A stretch of 64,000 nt of DNA from Orientallactaga sibirica (GCA_036365145.1 JAEOAD010000048.1:11077001-11141000), one strand, 5' to 3'; positions 1 through 11,789 are shown, counted from the first letter of the stretch. Made by a program: numbers and translations. The notes: generated from the sequence alone by a model not told the origin.

Positions 1-700
1 AGTGATGTAAGCGAGGGGTCAGGAGCGGAGAGGGAGGCTCTGCAAATCCACCTCCAGCTGGGGCTGGGAGTCCTCATTTAAAGGACAACCAGGAGCTAGC
101 CAGCGAGCGCACGAGAGATGCTCAACCGCTCCCCCTCCTCCAGGGCCAAGACTTGCTTCTTATTTGCTGGGTGCCGATCTCCCTGCAGTCATCAGAGGCA
201 GCTGCGTTCATTTCTGAGCGTCCATAGCCAGCAATGCCCACGGCCCGCCACCGGCCACCCACAGGCTCCGCTCCAGCCAGGTACGGTGGCGTGGAAGTCC
301 CCACCTGAACCGAGAGCCGCTGTCCCCAGGGGAAGGGAGGGATGAAGCTGTGGGTTCTTGGTCGGCCGGCCTCCCTGATACCCAAGCAGTCAAAGGATGA
401 GGGATGGGCTTGGAGCACCGCCCCCTGCTCAACCTGAGCTGCCAAGTCAGCCTGCACCGGGGCTTGGGAGGAGGAAATTTCCCAGGCTGGGGCTGTGCTG
501 TGCTGGGCTGTGCTGTGCAGACAGACGGACACACAGCCGCCCAGGCTGCTCTGGGGCTGCGACTTCCCCTTGTGTCTGACTCTGAAACACACAACTGCGG
601 CATGCTGCAGTAAGCAAACTGCGCCCTCGCATAGGGGCTGCAGGGCGTTTGCAAAAAAAAAACCCATCCTTCAGCCTCCTGCCTACAGGGAAGCTAGGTG
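1..700 (+). promoter_or_regulatory. GC-rich, promoter-like edge (candidate)
   Basis: About 28 CpGs lie in the first 650 bases (observed/expected roughly 0.5 by hand), against a strongly CpG-poor remainder. A CAGCTG E-box is at 55-60 and a TATA-like TTTAAA at 77-82, about 30 bases before a CpG cluster at 100-115. An ATG at 235 opens a short frame that meets a good splice-donor match (CAG|GTACGG) at 281. A first exon of an unidentified gene would fit, but the encoded residues match nothing I know, and similar signals arise by chance in GC-rich DNA. Strand is assigned only from the TATA/donor order. Confidence 0.25.
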
Positions 701-1584
701 ACAGCTAGACGGTGGCCTGGCCTTGGTTTCCTCTTCCGTTAGCTGCACAACAGAACCTGCATTCCTTTTTGTGCTTTTTCCTTCTGGCAATACAGGCGTT
801 TTGAGGGGCACCGAGTCTCAATGTGTGTTCCAGAAAGGGACAAACTGGTCAGCCTGCTTTTTTTTTTTTTTTTCAGAATGCCTCCATTTCACCCTGGATC
901 TGTTTCTTCAGTGTTTTCATATCTAAGAATCTCCCAGCCCAGTACAGCTTATCTCTCATGTATTAAAAAGATAAGATGCCAAAGCATTAGACTCCTTGCT
1001 GTACAATGGCTTTTTCCTTCATGAATTCTTGATCCCGGGTGTCCTGATTTCAGGCAGCTTTGTTTCACATTATTGTTTAGCTTGGCCGGGGGATTAAATA
1101 AGAGCATTGTATTTTACTAATGACAGGCTGCATTGGGGCAGGTGAGATCTGGCCAACCATCTCATAAGCCATGGGAGCCTCCCGTACAGCACCTCCATGA
1201 CTGATGTTTTCCGAAAGAGTAGTAAATCAGGTGACAGTTATTTAGCATAACAAACACCGGGCAAGCCCCACCCCACAACAAACACACAAATAGGAGGACT
1301 TCCTAGATTAACAATTCATTTGAGAAATGGAAGGAAAGCAGTTTATGGATTTTTAAAAATTTTTTAAAACAGAAGAACTTTGAAAATCCATCACCAAACA
1401 GCACTTTCAGAGCCATGTCCTGAAATTTCTTAACTCAACAGTAGAATGAGCTTTGCAAACTCCTCCCCTCACTTGCACAAAGGCAAGCACACAGCCGCTA
1501 TTAATCTCAGCTCCAGTCATAGTATTTTATTCTCATCTAGCCCGTTCAACACATTGGCTTTTGTTTTTTTCTCTTGGTGTGTGT
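701..1584. other. single-copy DNA, nothing recognised
   Basis: No gene or repeat recognised apart from a T-run near 858-873. The stretch 1040-1270 is complex and balanced in composition, and could be old conserved non-coding DNA, but that cannot be judged without an alignment. Confidence 0.5.
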
Positions 1585-1880
1585 GCAGACATGTGCATGC
1601 CATAGCATGCACGTGGAGGTCAGAGCACAGCCTGAGCGTAGGTCATTGCTTCTACCTACCTTGTTTGAGGCAGAGTCTCACTGTTCACTGCTCTGAATGC
1701 CAGCCAGCTGGCTAGCGAGCTTTGGGGCAATTCTCCTGCCCCTACCTCCTTGCTCATCCTAGATGTTCTGGAATGACAGCCCCTCGCACTACAGCTTTAC
1801 CTGGGTTCTGGGGATCTGAACTCAGTTCCTCATGCTTGCCTAGCCAAATACTTTCCATCCACTGAGCCATCTTCTCAGCC
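1585..1880 (-). repeat. B4 SINE (ID+B1 fusion)
   Basis: Read on the minus strand it starts with an ID-like tRNA head (gctgagaagatggctcagtg) and box B (gaactcagatcc), continues into a B1-like part, and ends in the TG-rich purine segment typical of B4. It is diverged, so an old insertion. Confidence 0.7.
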
Positions 1881-2059
1881 CGGACTTCTTTTTAATTCAT
1901 AGGCATACTATGGTTGATGAACTAACTTTTTTTTATCAACTGTAAGTATACAAGACCCAAAAGTTTTGCTTCAAAATAATCCATTAGTAATTTTATCCAC
2001 CAGATATGGTGTCCCCCCTCACCTAGGTGGCAATAAGTGAACAGTTAGGACACAGGATA

Positions 2060-2295
2060 CTTCAATGAAATGATACCCTGGCTCTCGTGGCAAGGCCCCA
2101 GATTATCCTAGGTACCAGGTCTTTCTAGCTTTAAGACCTTTCTGAGGAAAGCTAATAATCTCACTAAGCCTTAGTTCCTTGTCTATGCCATGTGGACAGT
2201 CAATGTTCCCATTTCCTATGGTTATGGGAAAAAAATAAATGACTTTATGTATGAAGATTTAGCATAGTGTCTTGCACATAGCAACCATGTCATAT
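2060..2295 (+). repeat. MIR-like ancient SINE
   Basis: It has the MIR core order: a tagctttaagacctt segment, then cctcagttt-like cttagttccttgtctatg, then a pre-tail ending gcatagtgtcttgcacatag. It is highly diverged. Confidence 0.5.
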
Positions 2296-2494
2296 TTTAT
2301 TACCCAATGGATTTAATTAATTTATTAATTTAGTTGTTGTTTTCTTATGCACTCAGTGTCTCCAAAATTATACTTACTTTTTAAGTTAAATACTTCTTTT
2401 AGCCACTTATATGACTTAAACAGCATATTACTTTTGAACATCAACAAGTATCTATTTGGGGACAGCAGGTTGTAGATATTTAAAATCAATCGGA

Positions 2495-2694
2495 GAGGCT
2501 GGAGAGATGGCTCAGAGATTGGCTAAAAGCATTTGCTTGCAAAGTCTGACCGTGGAGGTTTGATTCCCCAGTTCCCATGTAAAGTCATATGCACAAAGTG
2601 GTACATGTGTCTGGAGTTCTTTTGCAGTGGCAAGAGGCTCTGGCATGTTCTTTTTCTCTCTTTTTCTCTTCTTGCAGATAAATAAATCAATAAT
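2495..2694 (+). repeat. B2-like SINE
   Basis: The head ggctggagagatggctcag carries the pol III box A, followed by box B (ggtttgattcccc), a TC-rich part and an AATAAATAAAT-type tail. aaaatca flanks both sides as a short TSD. Confidence 0.88.
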
Positions 2695-2879
2695 AAAATC
2701 AGCTATTCTGTATTGTCACTCAAACATGGATTCTGTGAATGGTATAAAAAAATCCTTAATTATTTTTAAAGCTTTCAATAGTATTATAAACATACTAACT
2801 TCCCAAGAATTCCAATCATATATATGTATTTCAAAGGAAGTTGTTATAAAAATTTAAATGTTATTTAGAAAAGAATATT

Positions 2880-3015
2880 TTTAAAATATTTTATTAATTG
2901 ATTTACTTTATTAGAGAGAGAGAGAAAGAAAATAGACATACCAGGGCCTCCAACCACTGAAAATGAACTCCAGACACATATGCCAATTGCTAAGCCATCT
3001 CTCCAATCCATAGAA
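2880..3015 (-). repeat. B2-like SINE, internally deleted
   Basis: On the minus strand the head runs almost directly from the box A region into the middle (catatgtgtctggagtt). About 80 bases including box B are missing compared with the other copies here. Confidence 0.75.
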
Positions 3016-3051
3016 AAGAATATATACATATTAGAATTCTCTTCCTTTTTT

Positions 3052-3259
3052 AAAAATATTTTTATTTATTTATTTGACAGAGAAAGAGGGGGAGAGCAAA
3101 TGAGAATGGGCGCACCAGGGCTTCTAGCCAACTGCAAACAAACTCCAGATGTGTGCGCCCCCTTGTGCATCTGGCTAATGTGGGTCCTGAGGAATCGAAT
3201 CTGGGTCCTTTGGCTTTGCAGGCATACTCCTTAACCACCAAGCCACCCCTGCAGCCCAG
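3052..3259 (-). repeat. B2-like SINE (short body)
   Basis: Complete inverted copy: T/A-rich tail and GA tract on the left, ccaccaagccacccctgcagccc head on the right. It lies about 40 bases from the deleted copy upstream, same orientation. Confidence 0.88.
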
Positions 3260-3532
3260 AAAATAGTATTTTTAATGGTACCTAGTTTTCCTCATAAAGA
3301 GTGAATCAGCAACTAGGAGCCCTATTTATGCCTGTTAGGCCCCAAATTGTGTCTAGTGTAAACTTTATTTCTCATTCAAGCACCTTTAAAGAGAGCATAT
3401 ATTGTAAATGAACAAAAAGGGCCTTTTGTTTGGCTGAAAGGCTGCAAATGCAATAGAAGGACACCTGCTACAAACTAGAATAAAACATGTATCCTTTTGT
3501 CTCCTTTCTCTCCCTGAGGGCCTCATAAAATG

Positions 3533-3535
<3 letters not shown>

Positions 3536-3584
<49 letters not shown>
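3536..3584. repeat. (CA)n microsatellite
   Basis: Uninterrupted CA dinucleotides, about 24 units. Bases 3260-3535 on its left show nothing recognisable. Confidence 0.97.
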
Positions 3585-3590
<6 letters not shown>

Positions 3591-3757
3591 CCCTACCTGC
3601 AGGCACCTGGACAAAAGTACTGTAAAATAAAACAATAAAACCAGAATGTGTTCCTGGCTTGCTTCCTGGCTTCCACTATCATTTAAGATGACCTAAAGCT
3701 ATCTTAGCTTTCAGATCTATAAAACTGAGGAAGTCCTTCCTTAAAAGTCTTGGGGGA

Positions 3758-3977
3758 GGACTGGAGAAATTGTTTAGCAGTTAAGGCATTTGCCTGCAAA
3801 GCCAAAGGACCCAGGTTTGATTCCCCAGGACCCACATAAGCCAGATGCACAAGGGGCACATGCGTTTGGAATTTGCTTGCAGTGGCTGGAGGTCTTGGCA
3901 TGTCCATTCTCTTTCTGTCTGTCTCTCTTCTATCTCTGTATCTCTGCTTACAAATAAATAAATAATTTTTTAAAAAA
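3758..3977 (+). repeat. B2-like SINE with perfect 15-bp TSD
   Basis: Full-length copy ending in an AAATAAATAAATA-type tail. The sequence aaaagtcttggggga occurs at 3743-3757 and again at 3978-3992, so both ends of the insertion are exact. Confidence 0.95.
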
Positions 3978-4209
3978 AAAAGTCTTGGGGGAATGTACAG
4001 TGAACCTTTGAGCAAGAAATTAGGATATATATTGGGGACTGAAAGAAAGATAACTGTAGTTCAGGGAAAGTGGAAGGCCCCTGGGAATGATATCAAAGAG
4101 TGGGAAGGAAGTCAGAGAGGAACCCAAGACAAGAGCTGACAACTGATGAGGACACCTACGTCTATTACACACAAGTTCTGTGTTAAAATTTATATTTTAA
4201 AGTCATATT

Positions 4210-4366
4210 TAGCCGGGCGTTGTGATGCATGCCTTTAATCCCAGCACTTGGGAGGCAGAGGTAGGAGGATCACTGTGAGTTTGAGGCCACCCTGAGACTA
4301 CATAGTGAATTTCAGGTCAGCCTGGGCCAGAGTGAGACCCTAACTCGAAACCCCCACCAAAAAAAA
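4210..4366 (+). repeat. B1 SINE
   Basis: Starts agccgggcgttgtgatgc, contains cccagcacttgggaggcaga and ends in an A-rich tail after cctaactcgaaa. A short degenerate repeat (atattta / gtattta) flanks it. Bases 3993-4209 are unremarkable. Confidence 0.93.
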
Positions 4367-4374
4367 GTATTTAA

Positions 4375-4510
4375 TCGTTACTTCAGACCTCTGAGACAAG
4401 TATTATTACTAACACATTTTTCAGACAAGAAAACATCAGACTTAAAGACCCTGAACCTAAGTTCAAATTACCTGGCTGATACAATTTAAGTCTAAGTGAT
4501 TTATTTACAG
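4375..4510 (-). repeat. MIR-like ancient SINE
   Basis: The order tattattactaac..ttttcagacaagaaaac..cagacttaaagacc matches the inverted MIR core (acagatgaggaaactgaggc region). Diverged. Confidence 0.45.
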
Positions 4511-4753
4511 AAACTACCAGATGCTAAAAAGAATGTCACCTTTCTTCTTTGTGAAGGAACCCAGAGATTATTAAAAAAAAAAAAATTTTTTTGTTGAATT
4601 TTTGATGCTGGCACCACATTTTTGTCTCTTTTTGTTTTTGTGTATCTGAAATGAAATTATGTTCACTGCTTACTATGGGATTGGTATTACATTTTGTGGT
4701 AAACAAATTTCTATTAGTTTATAAACTTTCAGCTGTAAATTAAAAATGTTCTT

Positions 4754-4910
4754 TTTTTTTTTTTTTTTTTTTCTGAGGTACGGTCTCACTCTGGTCCAGG
4801 CTGACCTGGAATTAGCTATGTAGTCTCAGGGTGGCCTTGAACTCATGGCAGTCCTCCTACCTCTGCCTCCCGAGTGCTGGGATTAAAGGCGTGTGCCACC
4901 ACGCCTGGCT
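4754..4910 (-). repeat. B1 SINE with 13-bp TSD
   Basis: Inverted copy with a T-run on the left and the cgcctggc head on the right. taaaaatgttctt is at 4741-4753 and 4911-4923. Confidence 0.95.
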
Positions 4911-4923
4911 TAAAAATGTTCTT

Positions 4924-5300
4924 TATCTCAATTAACTTAAAAGTAGTCAGCCAGTAAGCCTGTAAAAGATGCTTTCTTTAAAAAGAAATTACGTCTAACT
5001 AATTTAGTCCTTTATCTGAATATCCTTCTTACCTTCCAAATCAAAAGCAAGAGGAGAATCAACTTCTTTGGAAAAAGTTCAGGAAGAGATGTCAAGACAG
5101 ACCCTCCCCACCCAGCTTATCACTGACAAAGGAGCTTCAAGGTGTGCCAGCCCTCCCAACCCAACCACTGCCCTCCTGCCTGGCTTTTGCCTAGGGAAGG
5201 GATTACCCACTGGGGACTTTAATACCCTGAGGGAACCCAGAAAAAGATGCCCTTGTCTTCCCCACCAATCTAGTTCACTGAACAGGTTGAGTCTCTATAG
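4924..5300. other. single-copy DNA, nothing recognised
   Basis: Moderately GC-rich part from 5060 on. A short open frame exists (5068-5304), but its translation is proline-rich, low in information and unlike anything I know. Confidence 0.5.
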
Positions 5301-5316
5301 ATAAAATGTAGCCTGA

Positions 5317-5464
5317 GCTGGGCGTGGTGGCGCACGCCATTCATCCCAGCACTCCGGAGGGAGACACAGGTAGGAGGATCACCATGAGTTCGAGGCTATA
5401 TAGTGAATTCTAGGTCAGCCTGAGCTAGAGTAAGACCCTACCTTGAAAAACCAATAAATAAATA
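5317..5464 (+). repeat. B1 SINE with perfect 16-bp TSD
   Basis: Head gctgggcgtggtggcgcac through cttgaaaaacc and an AATAAATA tail. ataaaatgtagcctga is present at 5301-5316 and 5465-5480. Confidence 0.95.
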
Positions 5465-5480
5465 ATAAAATGTAGCCTGA

Positions 5481-5927
5481 CTCTACTCTCCAAGTTGTCA
5501 AGGGTTGGAGCAGGTGCAGCCTCCCTGGCTTTGGGAGCTCAGTCAGCGGAGGACTCAATCCAGACAGCAGAGCGTCTATTTAACACCAGAAAGCCCATGA
5601 ACCAGTGCGAGTGCTGCACCGTGGCACAGGACGACCCACCAGGGCAGAGAGCTCCCAGAAGGGAGTGACTCTGATGTCCCCGCATGCTGAGTGGCAGGGT
5701 GGGGTGAGAGTGATAGTGGGTGCAAGGGATGAATGTCAGAATTGGTGCCACATGCCCCTCTGTCCTCATTCCTATCTTTACCACCTGCCTCTCTCTCCCT
5801 TCAGAAGAGCTGTGTCTCCTTTTGGCAGCCCCCACTGCTCCCAGCACCTAAGTCCTTATACGGTAGACATGTGGAGTGTGTGAGGAAACAGGCTGTGCAT
5901 GCCTCTCTAGGCTTATCTGTTGCCTCT

Positions 5928-5928
<1 letters not shown>
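5481..5928. other. single-copy DNA, nothing recognised
   Basis: GC about 55 percent. Overlapping frames are open on both strands around 5539-5883, without a recognisable protein or splice structure. Confidence 0.5.

Positions 5929-5930
<2 letters not shown>

Positions 5931-5978
<48 letters not shown>
5931..5978. repeat. (TG)n microsatellite
   Basis: About 24 uninterrupted TG units. Confidence 0.97.
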
Positions 5979-5980
<2 letters not shown>

Positions 5981-6518
5981 CCACTGAAGTACAATCAGTT
6001 TGTGTTTTAATCCTTATTTCATGTATGCTTTCCTAGCTAGTAGTTGGGACAATTCCTTGAGACTGAAATGCATGGTGTTCAAAAACAAAGTGGGAAAACG
6101 AAGTTATGCAGGCTGGATGCTTGCCCGGGTCAGGAATCACGACCTGATGATTTCCAAGTGTCTGAGTGAGTTGACTGGGTTAGGGCTTGAGCCTGCCCCC
6201 CCTTTCCCAGTGAATGGGTGCCCATGAGCACCCACCCGCCATTACTGTCACAGAGTGGCATGAGCAGCACAGATGGAATGTTAGGCAGAGGAGAAATGCT
6301 TCACAAGCAAAGAAACAAAGGAAAATTGCTTCAAATAAGAAAAAAAAAAAAACTGCCTTATAAATTTTGGATCAGCAGTTTCAAGGCCCAAAACAGTATT
6401 ATGTATATTATAGTCCTACCGTATATGAACTGTTTGGAATTAAATTAAGCAGCCCTTAGGTCAGTTAAAACAACAGCAACTGAGCTCAATGGTGACAAGT
6501 GAGACAAACGGATTTTAT
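5979..6518. other. single-copy DNA, nothing recognised
   Basis: No repeat or gene identified. An A-run lies at 6340-6352. Confidence 0.5.
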
Positions 6519-6606
6519 CTTTCTCTTCTTCTTCTCTCCTCCTCCTCCCTCCCCCTCCCCCTCCCCTCCCCCCTCCCCCTCCCCCTTCTCCTCTTCCTTC
6601 TTCTTT
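6519..6606. repeat. C-rich polypyrimidine tract
   Basis: An almost pure pyrimidine strand: CTT-type flanks around a core of CCCCCT units (about 6545-6587). The minus strand therefore has many successive runs of four to six G. Confidence 0.93.
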
Positions 6607-6675
6607 TGTGCTGGCAATCAAACTGGGCTTTGGTCATGTTAAGAAAGTGCTAACTGAGCTCCATCCTCAGCACCT
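6607..6675 (-). repeat. ID-like SINE fragment, degenerate
   Basis: Inverted box B (tgctggcaatcaaactgggc) followed by an eroded head ending ctgagctccatcctcagcacc. Confidence 0.45.
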
Positions 6676-6858
6676 TGCTTTTCTTTAAGCTGTGAAAACT
6701 GGATGGAGAAGAGCCCTCACAGAGATGGCCTAAAGTACAGTGTGGAAATAAAGGCCTTCTCTCTTGACCTATTTTATATGCACACTCGGGTTAATCTATC
6801 TCTTCTAGCTGAGCAATGCTAGAGAAAAGCCCATTTGCTGAAAATACCCAACACACAT

Positions 6859-6990
6859 AGCTGGACATGGTGGTGCACGCCTTAAATCCCAGGGCTCAGG
6901 AGGCAGAGGTAGGAGGATCACTGTGAGTTTGAGGCCACCCTGTAAATTTCAGGTTAGCCTGGGCTATCTCAAACAAACAAACAAAAACAA
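6859..6990 (+). repeat. B1 SINE
   Basis: agctggacatggtggtgcac head. The middle is shortened after ggccaccctg, then tcaggttagcctgggctat and a CAAACAAA tail. aacacacatag and aaacacacacag flank it. Confidence 0.88.
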
Positions 6991-7102
6991 AACACACACA
7001 GACACACAGCTTCATAAAACCAGGCTGTGTTCTGAAAACACTGACTTCATTACTACCCACTGCAAATAATTTTTCAATTAATTGCAATATATTTAACTTT
7101 TC

Positions 7103-7336
7103 TAAAATGGCATTATTTTTATATTTTATTTATTTACTTATTTGGGAGAGAAAAAGAGAAAGAAGCAGACACATAGAGAGAATAGGTGTACCAGGGTCTC
7201 TAGCCACTGCAAATGAGCTCCAGACATATGTATCATCTTGTGCATCTGGCTTTATGTGGTTCCTGGGGAATCGAACCTGGGTCCTTTGGCTTTACAGGGA
7301 AATGTCTTAACAGCAAAGCCATCTCTCCAGCCCCAG
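7103..7336 (-). repeat. B2-like SINE with near-perfect TSD
   Basis: Inverted full copy. Flanks atatttaacttttct (ending 7102) and acatttaacttttct (ending 7354) differ at one or two positions. Confidence 0.9.
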
Positions 7337-7354
7337 AATACATTTAACTTTTCT

Positions 7355-8309
7355 GAATGCAACTAAATTTTATTGAGACAGAGTTTGTTGTTTTACAAAC
7401 TCAGACATAAACAAGGAAAATCAAGTTTCCCAAAATGGTCTTCATTAAGAAACACAAAAATGTAGCAGTCGAACTATTTTCTTTTCTTTCAAGGGGACTT
7501 GGAAGGAACTGAGGACCAGAACAAAGAAATGGGATGAGTGTGTCCTATACAGGGACGCCCTGAAGAGTTTAAGCAAAATACAATAAAAGCACCACCCCCA
7601 GGTGGCTGAAGGAAGTGGGGGAATTAAGGGAGTCCACCTCACCCACTGCTCTGCACAGGAAGAGCCCTCCATGTATCCACTGCCACCCAGGTTGACCACT
7701 GACATGTATCAAGTACTTAAGGTTGAGGCCTTCACCAAGGCTGTGTCTCAGGACAGAGCTGAACCAAAGGCATAGCCGCTGAGCACTTCTAAAACCCGCC
7801 AGGGAGCAGACGTAGAATGAACTGGAACTGTAGCATCAGTTATCTTGAGCCTCCAGCCTGGGAAAGGAAATTTGGGCTTCTCCCTAGACTCACAGCTCCA
7901 GACAGTTAAACAGTGACATCAAGAACAAACATCCAGTGGACATTCATTACAAGGGGAGTGACCCTGTATGTCAGAGTGCAGCCCTTGCTATGTCACACAG
8001 GAGTTGCATGTTCTGGCCTCAGTTTTCTTGTCTGTGAACTATTGCTTATCAAGTAGACCTGTCACAAGGAGTAGCTGAGTGTTCAGGCAGGTGACAAACA
8101 TTTGGTAGTGGGTCTATATGGAGCAATGAACCCAGAATACACAGTACAAAATGCCCCCTTACGTCCACCTTGGTGAGGCACTCCTGCCCACAGGGCTATG
8201 GATTTGTAACGGTTAAAGCTTACCTACACCTGTGCATATGCGAGGGTGGGGCTCATGGTAAATGTCCATCTGAGCCCAGGTTCTGGTTAGTTTAGAATCA
8301 TTTCGAAAC
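7355..8309. other. single-copy DNA with a MIR-like remnant
   Basis: Mostly unrecognised. Bases about 7985-8110 (catgttctggcctcagtttt, then cttgtctgtgaac) resemble the 3' half of a plus-strand MIR. Confidence 0.4.
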
Positions 8310-8322
8310 TTACCTAATCTAG

Positions 8323-8506
8323 GGCTGAAGAGATGGTTCAATGTTTAAGATGCTTGTCTGTGAAGCCTAGGGACCCAGGTTCGATTCCCCAGTACCCACA
8401 TAAGGCAAAGTGGCACATGGAACTGGAGTTTCTTTGCAGTGGCTAGAGGCCCTGGTGCCCAATCTCCCTATCTTTTGCTCTCTTTCAAATAAATAATTTT
8501 TAAAAA
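8323..8506 (+). repeat. B2-like SINE with perfect 13-bp TSD
   Basis: Slightly shortened copy with box B ggttcgattcccc. ttacctaatctag is at 8310-8322 and 8507-8519. Confidence 0.95.
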
Positions 8507-8519
8507 TTACCTAATCTAG

Positions 8520-9204
8520 TCTTCTCATTAACCTATTTATGGGCTCACGACTTACATTGTATAGATAGCACCATGTTTACCTTTCAGGTCTGATTGAGTG
8601 CTTACGGTTACCTATCAATCACCAAAGACTGAACAACATGGAATTCGGAAACTTTAGTCAGCTTCTTATTTGGACCCGGAGGCTCTGACCTCAGCTAAGT
8701 TATTTCTCTAAAATGAAAGACATCCCTTCCTATATTCAGAAGGTTCCTTGAGGGCAGGTCAACCTTTGAAAGGCATGGGGAAAGCAGGACACTGGATAAT
8801 AAATTATTCATTATAAATTTTTGGTATACCCAGCTTAATTTTTTTTTTTGGCAACAGAATCGCCTTTTCAATGCATTTGATGAGGAAAGTCTTAAGGGTA
8901 TCCATGAAATCACACACTGGCTGGCAGGCAGGGGAAGCTGACCAAAAAATGGGGGGGAGAAAGAAATAAATCATTGCTGAAATGAGCAAGTCATCCAAAG
9001 TGAAGTAAATAGGACAAAAGAAAAGTGGTCACTTGACTTAGACAGAACTCCCACCCACCCGAGAAACCCCATAAACCAGGGCACCCACAGCCAAGCTCGG
9101 ACCAAGGACCTGAGGGTGTGGGTGCATCACCATAGAACCATCATTTTAAGAACAAAGTGTCTCTCTGAGCAGCCTGATTCTACCTTCAAAATCTCCTTAA
9201 CAAC
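8520..9204. other. single-copy DNA, nothing recognised
   Basis: No repeat or gene seen. A T-run lies near 8840. Confidence 0.5.
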
Positions 9205-9395
9205 CCTGTCTACAAAGCTTAAGGACCCAGGTTCTATTCCTCAGGACCCACGTAAGCAAGATGCTCAAGGTGGCACATGTGTATGTTGTTCGTTTGCAGT
9301 GGCTGGAGGCCCTGGCGTGTCCATTCTTTCTCTTTCTCTCTCTCTTTCCTTCTTTCTCTCTCAAATAAATAAACTAAAAATATTTATTAAAAAAA
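9205..9395 (+). repeat. B2-like SINE, 5'-truncated
   Basis: Begins inside the element at ctacaaagcttaaggaccc, just before box B, so the box A region is absent. It ends in a long TC tract and AAATAAATAAA. Confidence 0.88.
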
Positions 9396-10945
9396 TCTGT
9401 TAAAAACATCTTCATAATGGTCATCTGTACATGAAGCGGCCTAGTGTAGACCCCCGGATCCCTCCTTTTTTTGAAAGACTTCTTCCCCACCACAGGCAGT
9501 GTTCAGCCACATTAGAAAATGAACTGAGAAGGGGCAAGTCTATTTTGTAGGACAGAGAAAGTCTTGCAAGGTGTGTTTTCAGAACGGGTGGGAAATCTCC
9601 ACCCTATGTGAGCAGACAGGCAGTGCTTTGTGTGGGAGGGTGGAGCTGTCAGAAACTAGACCAGGGACCGCTGGGGCTCAGGGGCTGGTGTGGAGAGAAG
9701 TTCCAACTGCCAAGTTCAGAGTAGGAGTCAGAGGTGGCAGTAATGAGCTTTGCAGATGGGCAGCCTGGGTGAAGTCACCTCCCTCCCCACCCGGAGAAGG
9801 CCAGGGAAATGGAGGTGAAGGGTCATCATTCTGTCCCTCCACGTTTACCGCATAGCAACCCAAGTTCACAGTTGGGCCAGCTCCTACTTCACAGGTCCTG
9901 ACCACAGGGACCCACCTATGTCGTTGACGGACGCTCTCTCTTCTGTCTGTCTTTTACATGGTATTGTTTCATGATCTCCAGGGAGAGTGTGAGGATGGGA
10001 GAGTTTGTCCACCCAGAGTGCTGTACTGTTTAGGGCTCCGTATAACCAGATCCATGAGAGGGCAGGTGGTCCCTCCTCAGTCCTTCACCCTAAAGAAAAA
10101 CATGGGCACCTTCCTGGTCATGGCACCAGCCTGCTGGATTTTTAACTTTAGTTTAGAGACGTGCTAGGGGTGTCCTATTCTGTAAGTGACCATTTACTAA
10201 CTCCAGGAATGTGCTGGTGGTTTGCCTGAGTTTTATCCAAATGCCATTCCAGTCTGTGGATAAATACAGGATGGGTGGTAACTGCAGTTGGAGAGAAATG
10301 CTCCACCCTCCCTTAAGCCTTACTTTCCATCTTCTCTGCTCCCCGAGGCAATGAGCCCTTCTTGTTATCCGTAAGAATTATTTTTAGACGTTAATTTTTT
10401 CTATTCATCTTTCCTTCTGTAGATCACTCTTCACACACATAATTTATATTATGCTCATTGAAACAACCTGTGGCAGAAAGCGTAAGGCAAGGGCCTTCTA
10501 GGAGAAAGGTAGATGGCGGGCCTTTCTTATACCAAGAAGCGTATTTGTCACAAGTACAAGACTTCTCTGGAACACGTCCAGCAAGCCTTCGCTGTGGGCC
10601 TTTTATCTGTGGTTCAGAGGAGGAAACAGACTTAGGGAGGCCCCATCACTAGGACCCACCCGAGTAATGACAATAGCTCTAACAGTGAAGACTGCTGGTC
10701 ATGGTACACTGCAAAGACTGGACCTCAGATTTGACACCGGGACAGTGATGTCCAAAGGAAATAGGATGCAAGCCACATATGCGACTCTAAACATCTGAGT
10801 AACTTATGTTCAAATAGCTAAAAGTAAATGCTTCAAATATATATTTTGCTTCACCCAGTATGCCCAACATATTACCACTTCATTATGAAATCAATGTGAA
10901 AATTATTAGGATGATGTGGAATATTCTTGCTCAGCACTGACTATC
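9396..10945. other. long single-copy stretch
   Basis: About 1.5 kb without a recognisable transposon, apart from a weak MIR-like inverted remnant near 10595-10660 (cagaggaggaaacagactta). Several short frames on both strands lack any known protein similarity. Confidence 0.45.
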
Positions 10946-10959
10946 AGAAATCTTCTATG

Positions 10960-11103
10960 GCTGGGCATGGTGGCGCATGCCTTTAATCCCAGCACTCGGG
11001 AGGCAGAGGTAGGAGGATCGCCAAGAGTTCAAGGCCACCCTGAGACTACATAGTTAATTCCAGGTCAGCCTGGACCACAGTGAGACCCTACCTTGCGAAA
11101 AAC

Positions 11104-11139
<36 letters not shown>
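10960..11139 (+). repeat. B1 SINE with 40-base A tail and TSD
   Basis: Full copy followed by an almost pure A-run of about 40 bases. gaaatcttctatg flanks it at 10947-10959 and 11141-11153. The long tail suggests a fairly recent insertion. Confidence 0.95.
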
Positions 11140-11142
<3 letters not shown>

Positions 11143-11153
11143 AATCTTCTATG

Positions 11154-11789
11154 TATTCTATAGCAGCTCTAGAAGGTTCTAATTTTTATATCATGAACAC
11201 TTCTGAAAGTCTGACAAAGCCAGTGGGCCCCTTATCAGAATAACACATTTACATGAATAAGATAAAATATATAAGATTACAAAGAAAGCCAATTATTTTG
11301 AGATGCAACTATCAGATTTTTTAAAAACCACAAGCTGGTAGTATTAAATAGCCTTTCTTCTTTAATAGCACATTAAGTAAACAGCATAACTCAGAGACAG
11401 GTATAATAATTGGCACTGAAAATAAAATAATGAGCATAAATAACATAAATATATCTAAAGCAGCTGTCACGTGATGAACATGTCTGAGACTTCATTTGGC
11501 AGCAAAGTCACGAGCACCACTAATATTACGGTTTGTTGCCTCTGTTTGTGACTGAAGAAAATATTACCTTCCAGTTGCAGGCTAGTGAAAGTAGAATGGA
11601 GTATTTTTCCATTTGTTTTCCATTTGGGTCCTGGGACCTCCCAATCCTACCACTATGCTCTGCCTGCCCCTGACACCGCTTACTCAGGAGAACTCACAAT
11701 TTCAGGTGCTACCTGAAGCTGGTGACAGGTAACTACTGTATCTTTGAAAAGCTCCCCACATTTTTCTTCCCATTTTCCTTTTTTGTTTG
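11154..11789. other. AT-rich single-copy DNA
   Basis: No gene or mobile element recognised. Confidence 0.5.

Noticed and set aside
208..667. Overlapping 181- and 148-codon minus-strand frames at the GC-rich edge
   Set aside because: GC-rich DNA has few stops. Cys/Ser/Gln-rich translations without known similarity in several frames at once.
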